A stretch of 64,000 bases of DNA from Bathynomus jamesi (GCA_023014485.1 JAJOZX010001735.1:336001-400000); one strand, 5' to 3'. Numbered from the stretch's first letter, positions 11,828 to 22,689 are shown. The notes: generated by a model not told the origin, from the letters alone. A program made the numbers and translations.

Positions 11828-13114
11828 TGATGTAGGTCACATCCGCATCCGCATCCGCATCCGCGGAACATCCGCATATTTTCTCGCATCCGCATCCGCA
11901 CTTTGGACTGCGGATGTCGTGCGGATGTGGACCGTTGAGATAAAATGTCATTAATAAGCGGAAATTATCAAATTCTACTATATTAATAGAACTAGTTCAT
12001 TGTGCGCAAAAGTGATGCAAGCGACAAGACGAGAGGCTGTTCTTGTATGAAGTTACTCTCTTGCAACCTACTTAGATCCACGTTACAAAGCTAAGTTATT
12101 TTCACCTAGTACATTAGAACGAGTTAAATCATCACTTGGCAAAGCAGTTGAAGAGCTTCAATCTCTTGAATCTGTCGCTTCGCCACCCACCAAAAGAATA
12201 AAAGTTTCAGTGACAGAACCAACACCTTCAACAAGCAAATCTATCACAGAATCTGTCTCTCAGTTTCTTGAGTCAAGCAGCGATGACGAGACCTACGCGA
12301 TGTCAAAAGATGTAGTAAAAATGATCGAGAGCTATCACCAAGAAAAACGCCTGGCTGCATGTGACAATCCTATTAGTTGGTGGAAAAATACGCAGAATAT
12401 CTATCCATACTTGAGTAAACTTGCGAGGAAACATTTAGCCTGTCCTCCAACAAACGTACCAAGCGAGAGATTATTTAGCAGTGCTGGATTAATATATGAT
12501 GAAAAGAGAAACAGACTGGCAGCAGAAAAGGCAGAAAAATTAATGTTCCTTAAGCATAACCTTCCTATAATTAAGTTTGAACATTAAACGATGAACATCT
12601 TAGTTTACTTTATTTTAATTACTCATTTATAAATATGCCTAATAAAACTTTAAACTTAATATAAATAGTTATCAAGCTAATTAAAGATCTCTTTCTATAA
12701 GGGTGGAGGAGGTTGGGGAAAGAGGTCGGTGGGGTGCATTTGAGTTGGGTTCACGTCCCGCATCCTGGTAACACAATTATGGTTTCTAATTGTGGCTGAA
12801 ACTCAACAAAATATAACGAATTTATTTGCAGACGAATTCACTAATTGATTTCTATATTAGTTAGATGCTTGATATTATTTTATATGTTCAGAGAAAAGTA
12901 CAGCAATTATTGTACAATTATCAATTATACTACATTATAGCTACAGCTCTCTCTATATAATAACTTATTATATACGTTAAACACAACAAATCTCGAATAT
13001 ATCCTAAAAAATAACGAAAATGTAGACATCCGCATCCGCATCCGCGGATGTTGAAATCAAACATCCTCATCTGCATCCGCGGATGTGAAAAAAATGACAT
13101 CCGCTACATCACTA
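11825..13114 (+). mobile_element. Internally deleted hAT element, copy 1 (1290 bp)
   Basis: The ends are inverted repeats TAGTGATGTA / TACATCACTA. Just inside each end lie clusters of CATCCG (left) and CGGATG (right) hexamers, probably transposase-binding sites. The interior keeps only the C-terminal part of a hAT transposase (12051-12587). A near-identical copy lies at 49432-50723. Both sit in (TA)n. The shared deletion suggests both descend from an already deleted parent mobilised in trans. Confidence 0.92.
12051..12587 (+). pseudogene. hAT transposase, C-terminal fragment (copy 1)
   Basis: The frame is open after a stop at 12048-12050. It begins near TYLDPRYKAKLFSP, a segment that lies before the hAT dimerisation region, then has a Ser-rich linker and the hAT C-terminal signature (NPISWWKN, then LARKHLACPPTNVPSERLFS and a GLIYDEKRNRL-like segment). 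The BED zinc finger and both catalytic aspartates are absent. About 178 codons remain against 600-700 in full hAT transposases. It may be a dimerisation-only remnant with no activity. Confidence 0.9.
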
Positions 13115-13131
13115 ATATATATATATATATC

Positions 13132-13377
13132 CGGGTGCGGCAAAAGTAACGCCTTTTTAATAATTGTATCTTTATAGTTTTATACAGTATAATTTTTTAG
13201 TTTTATATTGTATCATTTTGTTATTTTTTAGTTTTTACTGAGAAAGTACTTATTATTTTTCTTAAAATGCTGTATTTTTCTTAAAAACCTTATTATTTCT
13301 CTTAAAATGCTGTAATTGATTTATTTCCTTCAATAAAAGAGAATAAACTAAAAAGGGCGTTATTTTTGCCGCACCCG
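13132..13377. mobile_element. mariner-type MITE, 246 bp
   Basis: Terminal inverted repeats of about 24 bp: left CGGGTGCGGCAAAAGTAACG, right reversed CGGGTGCGGCAAAAATAACG. The interior is T-rich with the words TTATTTTTCTTAAAATGCTG repeated. (TA)n lies on both sides. There is no open frame. Superfamily is inferred from the TA context. Confidence 0.85.
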
Positions 13378-13378
13378 T

Positions 13379-13379
<1 letters not shown>

Positions 13380-13406
<27 letters not shown>
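13380..13406. repeat. (TA)n microsatellite
   Basis: TA run flanking the MITE on its right. Confidence 0.95.
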
Positions 13407-13410
<4 letters not shown>

Positions 13411-13569
13411 GCATTTCCTAAAAAAAGATCAAACTTTAGAAAAATTGATGTTCACAAGGCGAAGCTCTCTGAACTCTATGATAATTTAAATGATTCCATT
13501 ATGATGGAGGTCGATGTAACGTGCCTGCATTGAATCTCTAAATGGGAACAAAGCATTTACGAAAGCGTA

Positions 13570-13740
13570 CATTTGACACATTTCATAGCGACATTGGGTC
13601 GGATAGTAGTCGGATGGGAGACCGTCCTCCACGTTCAGACTATGTAGCGACCCGTGGTTCGGATCCCACGTAAAGCTGTAGAACCCTTCCGTCATATGAC
13701 CTTAAATGTTGCGAAGAAGGTTAACCCCATCATTAAATTC
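13570..13740 (+). mobile_element. 5S-rRNA-headed SINE, copy 1
   Basis: Bases near 13590-13625 (CGACATTGGGTCGGATAGTA, then GTCGGATGGGAGACCG) match the 3' half of 5S rRNA, where GTTAGTACTTGGATGGGAGACCG is near-universal. This is followed by a T-arm-like CCGTGGTTCGGATCCCACG and the body TAAAGCTGTAG, CCTTCCGTCA, TGACCTTAAATG and GCGAAGAAG. The 5' part of the 5S head is decayed. Confidence 0.75.
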
Positions 13741-13980
13741 ATAAGGATAGCGCTGCCTAGGCTGCAACTAACGTGGGATGATGCAATTCTTCGTTTGATA
13801 AACATACAATGGCCACAAACGTACCACGAAAGTTCTCAATAAGTCTGTACAGGATAAAGTGCTGTTTTGAACCCCTTGAACAGTATATGAAGCTTGATCT
13901 CGGTGTGGATGATAAGCAAGTTTAGAAATTACAGTTCTGAAAAAAATACCCAAATAATATTAAATGATGGAAAGTTAAAG

Positions 13981-14062
13981 GGCAATAACGTGAGGAATCG
14001 AATTCGCGTTGCGTGGTTTCAAAGTCAGCGCCCCAACCAGTCACGCCATCTCGAACCCCAAA
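13981..14062 (-). mobile_element. tRNA-like SINE head
   Basis: The minus strand carries GATGGCGTGACTGGTTGGGG, then CGCTGACTTTGAAACCACGC and a B box GAATTCGATTCCTCAC. A-box and B-box spacing fits a tRNA-derived promoter. The body cannot be assigned to the other families here. Confidence 0.6.
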
Positions 14063-14540
14063 ACGGTTCGTTCAAGCGAAGCCAATATTTACGCTGTTTG
14101 ACGATGCTCCACTGAACTCCCTCGCTTTTGTAGAGTAAATAGATGCGTTGTTAAGTGCAATAAACATACTTTAATAAAATGGAACGTGAAACCACACTAT
14201 ACGGGTTCGAGTCCCACTACCTCTTAATTCTTCACTTTATTGCTCTTTCCTTCCCATTATTTAAGTGTAGTTATTGCATTTATATGTGTAATAATAATGT
14301 GTATTCATAGTGTTAAATGATGCTGATTCAGTATTTAAAAACAAGATGAGCTGTTAATTAATACTTAGATGTTTAATTTATCTACAGTGGCGCTCATAAG
14401 TATCCGTACAGAGAAATATTTCAGTTATATTCGGTAAACTTTTCAGAACTATCCTATCCATGGTACAAAAGATAAGAACGAATATATAACTTAAATATTT
14501 CTATGTACGAATACTTATGATCACCACTATGTGATGTATA

Positions 14541-15731
14541 GAGTGGCCCAAAAGTCCCTATCTATTTTGTTGAAATAATGATATTTCAATTTTATTTTCT
14601 ACAGGCCATAGATAGTGATGGATGTACAAGAAGGTGTGATGGTAGTAACACTACGTATCCAAGGGAAGTTGTGCGAAGAAATTCGAGAAAAATTCGAAAG
14701 AAGATTTCACAAACCAGAACCTACAGACAAAGCAATTCGCGAGTTGGTCAATGAATTTAAAAGAACAGGATCTGTTCATGATGAGGCAAGATCTGGACGT
14801 CCAGGTACCTCTCAAGAAAATGTCGAATTGATAAGAGATGCTTTTGAAACAAATCTTAGCATGTCAACTCGCACAACATCACGTAGACTGAGCATACCAA
14901 AAAACGCCTGTTCTAAGGATTTTAAAATCAACATAAAAAAGAAAAAGTTACCATATTCAAATGCTACATGAGTTACACAAAGAGGATTATCCAAGACAAG
15001 CCGCCATGTGCACAGAATTGATTGAAAAAATTCATACCGAAAACTTATTAAACCACATTCCCTTCAGCGATGAGGCGACATTCCACACATGCTGAAAGAA
15101 AGGTTAATTGACATAATTCCCGTATCTAGGCTAGTGAAAAACCAACCGAGTTCTGCGAATTGGGGAGAGGTTCTCTTAAAGTTAATGTTTGGTTGAGTAT
15201 GACAAGATCAAAGATTTACGAAACTTTTTTCTTTGCAGAAGCTATGGTAACAAGGTCAATTTATCTTGACATGCTTCAGCAGTTTCTTGAACCCCAGCTT
15301 CGTTCAGATGGCATTCTTGACACTGTTGTCTTTCAACAAGATGGAGCTCCGTGTTATTGTGCAAACATCGTTCGGGTGTACCTGGTTTGGACATGGTGGA
15401 AACAGGCCCTGGGCAGCACGATCTTCGGAACTCACACCTAATCTTTACGTGGGACTTTATAAAGTCTGAGGTTTACAAAACAAGAATTACAAACCTGCAG
15501 GATCTGCGAACTGCATTGTCGCGGCAGTCGCTAAAATAACCCCAGAGATGCTTGAGAATGTGTTCCGCAATGCAGTGGACAGATTTGAGATTTGCAGAGA
15601 CACTGATGGTGCTCACATCAAATCTTAGACCTAAGCTTGATAAATAAATATACATCTAATTATGTTACTACATTTTTAGCCTTAAATACTATTATTTCAG
15701 CAAAATAGATAGGGACTTTTGAACCACCCTG
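14541..15731 (+). mobile_element. mariner-superfamily element with decayed transposase (1191 bp)
   Basis: The ends share GTGG, a few variable bases and CAAAAGTCCCTATCTATTTT in inverted orientation, with TA flanks (14539-14540 and 15732-15733). A splice-acceptor-like TTTTCTACAG lies ten bases before the start codon of the transposase relic. Confidence 0.9.
14615..15628 (+). pseudogene. mariner-like transposase, frameshifted
   Basis: The first 118 codons hold a helix-turn-helix N-terminus (LCEEIREKFERRFHKPEP, AIRELVNEFKRTGSVHDEA). Homology then continues across frames: PFSDEATFH (first catalytic Asp), VNVWLSMTRSKIYETFFFAE, VFQQDGAPCYCANIVRVYL (second Asp), a damaged SSELTP box where the third Asp should be, and a C-terminal tail ending GAHIKS before TAG. 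At least three frameshifts or stops interrupt it. Full length would be about 335 residues. It belongs to the same broad type as the intact transposase at 32961 but is clearly divergent. Confidence 0.9.
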
Positions 15732-15789
15732 TATAAGTTAAGTGGACGGATGGAGATCTATCCTTATAGCATCATCAGAGAGACATTAG

Positions 15790-16000
15790 GCAGGAAGAGA
15801 CGTTACACACAAGTATTGTTCCCGTTGATCAGCGAAGTTAGAGACATTGTGTCTAGGTGGTAATTGGATGGAAGGCCGTCCACTGTGTCCAGATAATGGT
15901 ACCGACCCGTGGTTTGGATCCCAAGTAAAGCTGTAGGTCCCCCAACCCCACCTCGTCAGGTGACCTTAGATATCGCGAAGAAGCTTAAACAACTCCAAGT
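15790..16000 (+). mobile_element. 5S-rRNA-headed SINE, copy 2
   Basis: GATCAGCGAAGTTAGAGACA, then TTGTGTCTAGGTGGTAATTG and GATGGAAGGCCG, follows the 5S rRNA order GATCACCGAAGTTAAGCAACG, then GGTTAGTACTTGGATGGGTGACCG. It therefore covers the internal control region of a 5S gene. Next come GACCCGTGGTTTGGATCCCA and the body TAAAGCTGTAGGTCCC, then TCGTCAGGTGACCTTAGATA and GCGAAGAAGCTTAA. It is better preserved at the 5' end than copy 1. Confidence 0.8.
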
Positions 16001-17479
16001 ATCAACAAATATATAGAAATTGTACTAAAGTGTTTAATTTCTCAATTCCAAGAAAATTACCATCAATTAAAACGATTTTAAAAATGGAACATTAAAAAAA
16101 TGAAAGAAAAAAAATGTATTTTGAAAAAAAAAATTATTAATTTCTTTCAATATAAATTTCAACAGAGATTTACTTTTATTAAAAAGATACTTGGAAATAA
16201 ATGCATTCCTCTCTTTGATATTAGTTATAAAAATGAAGAATACTGAAATCGTAACGTTAAAACAGCGTATAGGTTGTTATGTGTGTATACAAAACGGAAA
16301 CTTCCGAAGGCCTATCTTATGGTTGAATGGTTCTATCAATATCAGTGTCATAAAATTATAAAATTTTGGGAACGTTTCCATTTCGCAAAACAACAATCTA
16401 GAATTCAATAAGAAAAAGGTGTTCCAAAAAAAGATGAAATAGGTTAAAAATAAATTTATTAAAAATTTTGAACAATATTTTCTCTTCCGTCTACTCACTG
16501 GGCAAGAGAGGAACGGAATTTCCCGCTCTTGTTCGATAAAACCCGTCAAAAAGGGGAAAAGGTCGCTTCCACCAACGACACCCAATTTCCCCCTCGTCGA
16601 GCCTAAATTCCCCGCAATCGAGGGGAAATGACCTCCCTCGGAGCGGATGGAGCGAGGAACGGAGGGCAGAAGAAGCGACGGAGATTGGCGCTTAAACAAA
16701 CTCGATTTGGAGTGTCAAACGCGAAAATTTTTTCGTCCTCTCTTCAATGGACGTGTTCGTCTTGCGTGCCACAGACAAAAATAGGAAAGACAATTTATTA
16801 TTGTTTTTGTCCATCAACGATTTAACGTCACACTGAAAACGTAATGCCCCGAAATTAATATTATACAAAGTTACGCAAAAATATGGCCCACCATTCCATA
16901 ATTCAAAAATATGGCCCACCATTCCATAATTCTTTCCGACATATTTCAATAACATATTTACAAAAATTTTAATAAATAATCTTATTAAAATATCCCGTGC
17001 ATGTTTTCTAACAATGCAAACCCTTTTTTAATCAAATAAAATTGCAACTATATATGATTAACTTTGCTTAATATTAATTAACATCTTAATAAATTTAATA
17101 TAGTAGGAGAAAAAGGTGCCCTCCCTGCTTATGCATCCTTTATAACTGTATTTAAATATAATCATGGTCAGCCTTGGAAAAAAATACAGGCCAAAATATT
17201 ACCACTGCGTTATAGTGTATTTGGCGATTTTACTTCGTGCAATTATTATTTTTGTTATGTTTTTGCTAAACTAATAGTACCAGTTTTTATTATATTTCGC
17301 TCAAGTAATAGTACTAGAAATACTTCCTATCTAAATTCTTGTTCCTGTTCTGTAGGCAACCTATACACTTCAAGTAATTTTATACTCAGTATCTGGTATA
17401 AAGTGTGATTACAATGGAACACTTTAAAAGTATTTGCTCAGATTTAAAAATTACTTTGCATATTAACGTCAGAACTTAT
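16001..17479. other. AT-rich unique DNA, no supported gene
   Basis: A 140-codon minus-strand frame at 16277-16699 has no recognisable domain and mixes a charged, GC-richer half with a Phe/Leu-rich half. I regard it as chance. Bases 16876-16931 are a perfect 28-bp tandem duplication (unit starting CAAAAATATGGCCCACC). Confidence 0.5.
16876..16931. repeat. 28-bp tandem duplication
   Basis: Two exact adjacent copies of a 28-base unit starting CAAAAATATGGCCCACCATT. Confidence 0.95.
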
Positions 17480-17491
17480 ATATATATATAT

Positions 17492-17545
<54 letters not shown>

Positions 17546-17550
17546 TATAT
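17480..17550. repeat. (TA)n microsatellite with internal breaks
   Basis: TA runs interrupted by occasional TAT-TAT junctions. Confidence 0.95.
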
Positions 17551-17553
17551 ATA

Positions 17554-17586
17554 CCAGGGGCGTAGCCAGAATTTCTTTTCGGGGGG

Positions 17587-17590
<4 letters not shown>
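17554..17590. mobile_element. Solo hAT terminal fragment
   Basis: CAGGGGCGTAGCCAGAATTT, followed shortly by GGGGGGCTAA, is the typical outer end of hAT elements of the CAGGGGCGTAGCCAG type. No partner end was found between the two flanking (TA)n tracts, so this is a terminal scrap. Confidence 0.6.

Positions 17591-17632
<42 letters not shown>
17591..17632. repeat. (TA)n microsatellite
   Basis: TA run followed by a short CA run and the foldback element. Confidence 0.95.
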
Positions 17633-17638
<6 letters not shown>

Positions 17639-17640
<2 letters not shown>

Positions 17641-17966
17641 GGGTGGCGCCAAAGTCGCGCATCATAGGAATTTTCAGTGTTGACTATAATATTTTTTTCT
17701 TTTAGTAGGGGATGGCTGCGAAGTTAACAATAGACGAGAGGGTGAGCTTGGTTTTAAATGTATGGAATACCAGGTACAACAAATCGATGAATCGGTACAG
17801 AATTTAAATTCTGTACCGATTCATCGATTTGTAGTACTGGTATTCCATCCATGCATTAAAGCCAAGCTCACCCTCTCGTCTATTGTTAATTTCGCAGCCA
17901 TTCCCTACCTAAAAGAAAAAAAAATAATCACACTGAAAATTTCTATGATGTACGACTTGCGCCACC

Positions 17967-17969
<3 letters not shown>
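17639..17969. mobile_element. mariner foldback: two 5' ends head-to-head (331 bp)
   Basis: Arms of about 160 bp beginning CAGGGTGGCG (left) and CAGGGTGGCGCAAGTCG (right, reversed) pair almost fully around a short AATTTAAATT centre. The left arm contains ATGGCTGCGAAGTTAACAAT, then ATAGACGAGAGGGTGAGCTT, readable as MAAKLTIDERVSLVLNVWN, which looks like a mariner transposase N-terminus. Both arms carry it, inverted. The element is thus a fusion of two 5' ends with everything else lost. It lies between (TA)n tracts. Confidence 0.85.
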
Positions 17970-18004
<35 letters not shown>

Positions 18005-18092
18005 GAATTACCATTACATATATTTCTACTTTAAAATAATTCTTATCGACACAAACAAAAGAGATGGAATCAGATATATATATATATATATA

Positions 18093-18150
<58 letters not shown>
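17970..18150. repeat. Two (TA)n tracts around a short unique segment
   Basis: TA runs at about 17970-18000 and 18075-18150 separated by about 70 bases of unique sequence. Confidence 0.95.
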
Positions 18151-18152
<2 letters not shown>

Positions 18153-19992
18153 CTTTTTTTTTTTTATCACAATATTCACTCATAAAATTCTTAAGGTTGA
18201 AAAAACGGCTTAAAAGAAATGTCTCGCTTTATTTTCAACAGTTATAAATGAGGCCTTTACAATTTATCTCAAAACGGTTTTATTATGTTCGCTTTATTTG
18301 AATATAATAAATTTGAGGAGTTCCAAAGCTCCACCCACTGGATTTCACCTGACAAAATTCCTTCATTTCTAGCTAAAGGATTTTAAATATACTCGTTGTA
18401 CCCATCCCCTTTACGGGCTGAGCGACCCCTAAAAGGAAAATAAGAAAATAAATAACAATAAAAGATTGCGCTGTCGTCAATTTTCCTTTCGTCCATATTT
18501 ACTTTAAGGACAAAAGGACAATCGAGGCTCTGTCCAGAACGCCTCACGAAAGACACACGCGGAGCTCGTGTTCATCCATCTTTCTCGTGGAGAAGTTTCA
18601 GAGTACTTTTTGGTCCTTATTTAAAACATGAAAAATAGGCAAGTGGATTTATATGTCACGACAATGATAATGATAATGATGATGACGATGATAACAGAGA
18701 ACATCAATGTATGCATATTACCGTATAAACTTAATATATATATATTTTTTTTTTCTTCAGTGTTCGAGACATTCGTGTTAATAGCTTAAGTGTGAGTCAT
18801 TAGGAAGGTTTCACTGCAGCCTCGCCCCTGGTATCGTCACTGGAATTAACCCTTCGCCATTTCCCCCTTTCAGGCATTCCCCTCGAATCGAGAAATTCTA
18901 TGAATCCCTCAACTGACCTGATTTACCCTTGTTCGCTTCTCGAATTCCCGATTTGCTTTTGTCATTCTCGGTAATCATTTATCAGTTAAGGGCACAATTA
19001 ACGTTATTCACAACCTCGTAACGTTCACTACACGCATGGATTCTTTTTTTTTCAGACACAACGCACGCATAATTGATACTGATTTGCCTCAAACGTCCCC
19101 TCCACACACACTAAACCTTCTGCTGAGCATTCAGCCTTCCACCACGCGCGCAATTCCCCTCACATACGCCTTAATAAACCAAGGAAATATTACGCATTCC
19201 TGTTCACTTTGGAATTAATAATGAACATATAATCAATGTTAGTCAATGTATAGTCAATGTCACATATATCACGTATAGTTAATGTTAAGAAATACATTTT
19301 AATGTGTCAACTCATCGCATTCATTCCGACTGGTCAGATCCAGTGAAAGCGACCATGTTTCTCCCTTTGGAACGTCAGACTATGCACTGCATTTCAAGAT
19401 TCATTTATTCCACGTACCTCACAAAATATTATGGAACTAATTGCCTCCCATTTTCCTCCCATCATAATCAATATACTCTACAAGAGCGGTCCCCAACCTG
19501 TGACACGCGAGTTACAATTTATTCGTTCCTAAATATATTAAAAATTAAATCTCGGTGCAATCTCCTAAAACAAAAACGAACGTAATTTTAGACTGTGTAG
19601 CTTGGAGAAGTAAAAATATGGTAATGTATACATAAGTTTGCCCTGAAAAAAAATTTGCGGATGGTGGTCAGGTGAATTTTCTGTTTAGCTGCAAAGGTGA
19701 TACCCAAGAAAATAAGTTTAGAAAAATCACAATCTTATAATGTTTAAAGTAAATAATTTCGTTTTCTTCACTACATCGGATTCTAAATAGCTTTTTGACG
19801 AAATTGATAATTATCCCATGTTATAATTTACTTTTAGCTGGAAAAGAAATAGAATTATTTAATATATTATTTTATGTACATTTTCAAATAATTTGAATAT
19901 TATTATTTCATATAGAAAATAGTTACTTCGCCAATGGCGTAACACTCAAATTCGCGTAAATTTCGTATACAAAATGTACACAAGACTCACAC

Positions 19993-20028
<36 letters not shown>

Positions 20029-21008
20029 GACAAAATACATTTAGTATAAGAAATTAAAGTAAAAATAAAGAAAAAAAAAATAAAAGAAACCCGAAAAGCG
20101 AATTAAAAAAAGAACTTGCTGGTTGATTTTTTCTTTTCTAGCTCGATTGTGCTGTCAGAAAGAAGGTTCAAAGTCGTCTTTTATTGAGGATCGATTCCTG
20201 ACAGATCTTAGGCGTAATGGAGCTTCAAGACACAAAAAATATCGCCTAAAAAAAATATCACCGATAAACTGAGAATAAATTAAGAGGGAACAAGAGTAAA
20301 AAGTGAGACAAAAATAAGTATAAAACTAGAAATAAATGATGCATTTTGTATGAAAAGAATTAAACAAAAGGGGGGATAAAAAAAAAAGAAGACGTCTCCG
20401 AATAAAATGGAGTACAAAAATTGTTGAAAAGAAAAGAAATTCTTAAAGGTGATTTTTTTTTTAAATATTTATAAAGGTAAATAAAAGAGGATATCTTTAA
20501 AATTATCATGGCGAAATGGTCACTCAGTTCGCAATCACTGATATTTTTTTATTTATTTATTTTTTTTAATAAAGTATCTTTTATTTATTCCTAATTTTCA
20601 TTTATTTATTTTGATCTTCTTTTGTTTCTTTGTTAACGAGTTTGTACGTTTTTCCTCGTCGCGGTTTTTAATTTAGAATGTTATACGTGCCTTTTATTCC
20701 AAGAGAGTTTGGACATGTGATTTTCGGCTTCAGTTACAAATGTTTTGTATACAGAAGTAGCGAGAAAGATAGCTGGGAGTACTCTCTAGATGTGGAATTA
20801 AGAAAATATGGAAAGATTGCATTAAAAATATCCGAATAATAGAATATGGACTAACAAGTAGCACAAACAGACAGATACAAATGTACAAACAGAGAAAAAT
20901 GAGACAGAGACAAAAAAGATTTACATGCAGACGGAAAAACACTATGATTTTCTCTGAAGGGTTAAAATTCTGGTTGAAAGTGGTTTTCGCTTCCCTCCAA
21001 ATTGTTCA
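18151..21008. other. AT-rich DNA, no supported gene
   Basis: The interval holds a (TA)n at 19990-20028, long A and T homopolymers, and a moderately GC-richer unique stretch at 18780-19200. A lone CGGTCCCCAACCTGTGACAC near 19489 resembles an end of some hAT elements, but no partner end was found. Short frames have no recognisable domain. Confidence 0.5.
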
Positions 21009-21188
21009 TTCTGACGAAAGTCGAGCTTGTTGCCCTACCTTGGACCTACATGCAACTAAACACGAAATCCGAACCAAGACCCGCCAAGAGAGTATGAAGT
21101 CACAAAGTCCTATAGAGCCGGAATCGATCCCACGACGACACGACCTCACATTCAGCAGCCCAGCGTCTTAACTACTAGACTATACTTT
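21009..21188 (-). mobile_element. tRNA-derived SINE, type B
   Basis: The minus strand has TATAGTCTAGTAGTTAAGAC then GCTGGGCTGCTGA, as in the 9.7-kb copy, a TCGTGGGATCGATTCCGGC B box, a longer insert, TGGTTCGGATTTCGTG, GTAGGTCCAAGGTAGGGCAA and the tail AAGCTCGACTTTCGTCAGAA. It is about 60 bp longer than the 9.7-kb copy and seems to carry two B-box-like segments. Confidence 0.8.
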
Positions 21189-21479
21189 CAAAGTTAGCAG
21201 GAACTTCCTCACCATAAGGCATTTCTGGTCTTAGATTTTAAATCAGGTATAGGGACGCTTATCCACAACATCGGAAAAACACGTTAACAGCGCAAATGTT
21301 AGGTTAACATTGAAAATAACTGCTCTTCATTTGAAACAGTTTCATCTCATGCAAATATTCTAGATGTCTAAGCCGAAAAATTTGTAACGTGAAATACCTC
21401 AACATAAAGGGTTTAAACTCACTCGGGAATTTATAACCATAAAAACTGTTAGCTTGAGTACTCTTCCAACTGCAAAACG

Positions 21480-21680
21480 GGATCACCTGAAGATCAGGGC
21501 CCCCAGCCTTCTTTAGTTAGCTTTATAAGGCTAACTAATGAAAATATCACGACCTAACCAACCAATCGTCAAGGGCGTGTAGTTGACTTAACGATTGGGT
21601 AGGTTAGGTCGTGATATTTTCGTTAGTTAGCCTTTAAGGCTAACTAGAGAAGGCTGGGGGCCCTGATATTCAGGTGATCC
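21480..21680. mobile_element. hAT-type MITE of the GGATCACC family (201 bp)
   Basis: Inverted ends GGATCACCTGAAGATCAGGG then CCCCCAGCC pair with GGCTGGGGGCCCTGATATTC then AGGTGATCC. The flanks are 8-bp near-identical repeats GCAAAACG / GCAAAACT. The whole interior is an imperfect hairpin containing GGTTAGGTCGTGATATTTTC and its complement. There is no coding capacity. Confidence 0.88.
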
Positions 21681-22096
21681 GCAAAACTTTCATTCTCAGC
21701 AAGAAATAAGACGTTCAGAGGACGTCATAAACGTTTTATTAACGTTTTATAAACGTTTATGACGTTTGCTAAACGTCCCATATACTGCTTGCCGGGGTTG
21801 CATATGAAACATGTAACTTAATTTAGTAGCTTAAATTGAAAGGTTGTCAACAGGAAAATTTTGCAGTTGAAAGATTCTCCGAATGGTTTGTTTTTAACGC
21901 CTAACTACTGTAGTTAAAGAATTTAAACTTTCCTTTAAATAACAGGTTTTAACGTAAACATTTTTGGCTCGCAGGGAGCACCATCTACGAGTAGATAAGT
22001 GAAAAATTTTCCGTGTGAAGATCTATTCACAGCTATTGATTTCTGCGAATCAGTATATATTATACACACGTGTGTGTGTGTGTGTGTGTGTGTGTG
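21681..22096. other. AACGTTT-rich palindromic cluster and unique DNA
   Basis: At 21719-21778 the words AAACGTTT, AACGTTTT and GACGTC recur five or more times with partial dyad symmetry. A (TG)n run ends the interval (22070-22096). No gene is seen. Confidence 0.6.
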
Positions 22097-22560
22097 AAAT
22101 CGCTCCACCAAAATTCTAACCCACCACCTCTTCAGTGGAAGGTGAGGGCGCTAGCACCTACACTACGACGGGATAAAAGTTAACACAACTTTTCATATAT
22201 TAAAACAACCAAGGAAAAGCATAACACTTTGGCGTCCAGAGGCACTTTACAACGCTATCTGGTGCAACGCTGGGGTCCCACAAATGGAATATAATGCTTC
22301 AACACGCACGACTTTCGTGCGTGATATTCCATTTATGAAACCCCAGAGTTGCACCAGATAGTTTGAATGAAATGCTGGTCATTACCTCGAGTGCGAGAGG
22401 GTTAACGCATAAAATGCCTCTGGACACGAAAGCATTATGTGTTTTCTCGGTTGTTTAAATATATGACAGCTTGTGTTAACTTTCATCTTGTAGTGCAGTG
22501 GCCAGCGACCTCAACTTTTTCTTGAGGTGGTAGGTTCGAGCACTGGTAGGGGCGATTTTT
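22097..22560. repeat. Large imperfect palindrome with tRNA-like sequence in both arms
   Basis: The arms of about 210 bp pair from AAATCGCTCCACC at the left to GGGGCGATTTTT at the right, around the centre ACGCACGACTTTCGTGCGTG. The outer part of each arm, read outward, has an A-box-like GTAGTGTAGGTGCTAGCG (left) or GTAGTGCAGTGGCCAGCG (right), and then a B-box-like GGTAGGTTCGAGCACTGG in the right arm. The structure looks like two diverged tRNA-SINE-like units inverted against each other, flanked by (TG)n and (TA)n. Confidence 0.8.
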
Positions 22561-22599
22561 TTCCCATGAAAAATCATGCATGTTCATGCATGATATTCC

Positions 22600-22637
<38 letters not shown>

Positions 22638-22689
22638 CTTAGGATGGTTTCGAACGACGGTTCAGGATCGACCTGCGGTTGAACCCTCT

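Noticed and set aside
16277..16699. 140-codon minus-strand open frame
   Set aside because: No domain and an abrupt change of composition midway; no promoter, splice or homology support.
17943..18179. Tyr-Ile repeat proteins over (TA)n tracts, here and at many other sites
   Set aside because: Direct translations of TA microsatellites, present on both strands.
19480..19530. hAT element starting CGGTCCCCAACCTG
   Set aside because: Only one short end-like motif, no partner and no target duplication.
22620..22640. CRISPR-like or other prokaryotic array among the tandem repeats
   Set aside because: All tandem repeats here are microsatellites or minisatellites in an animal genome; no repeat-spacer pattern exists.
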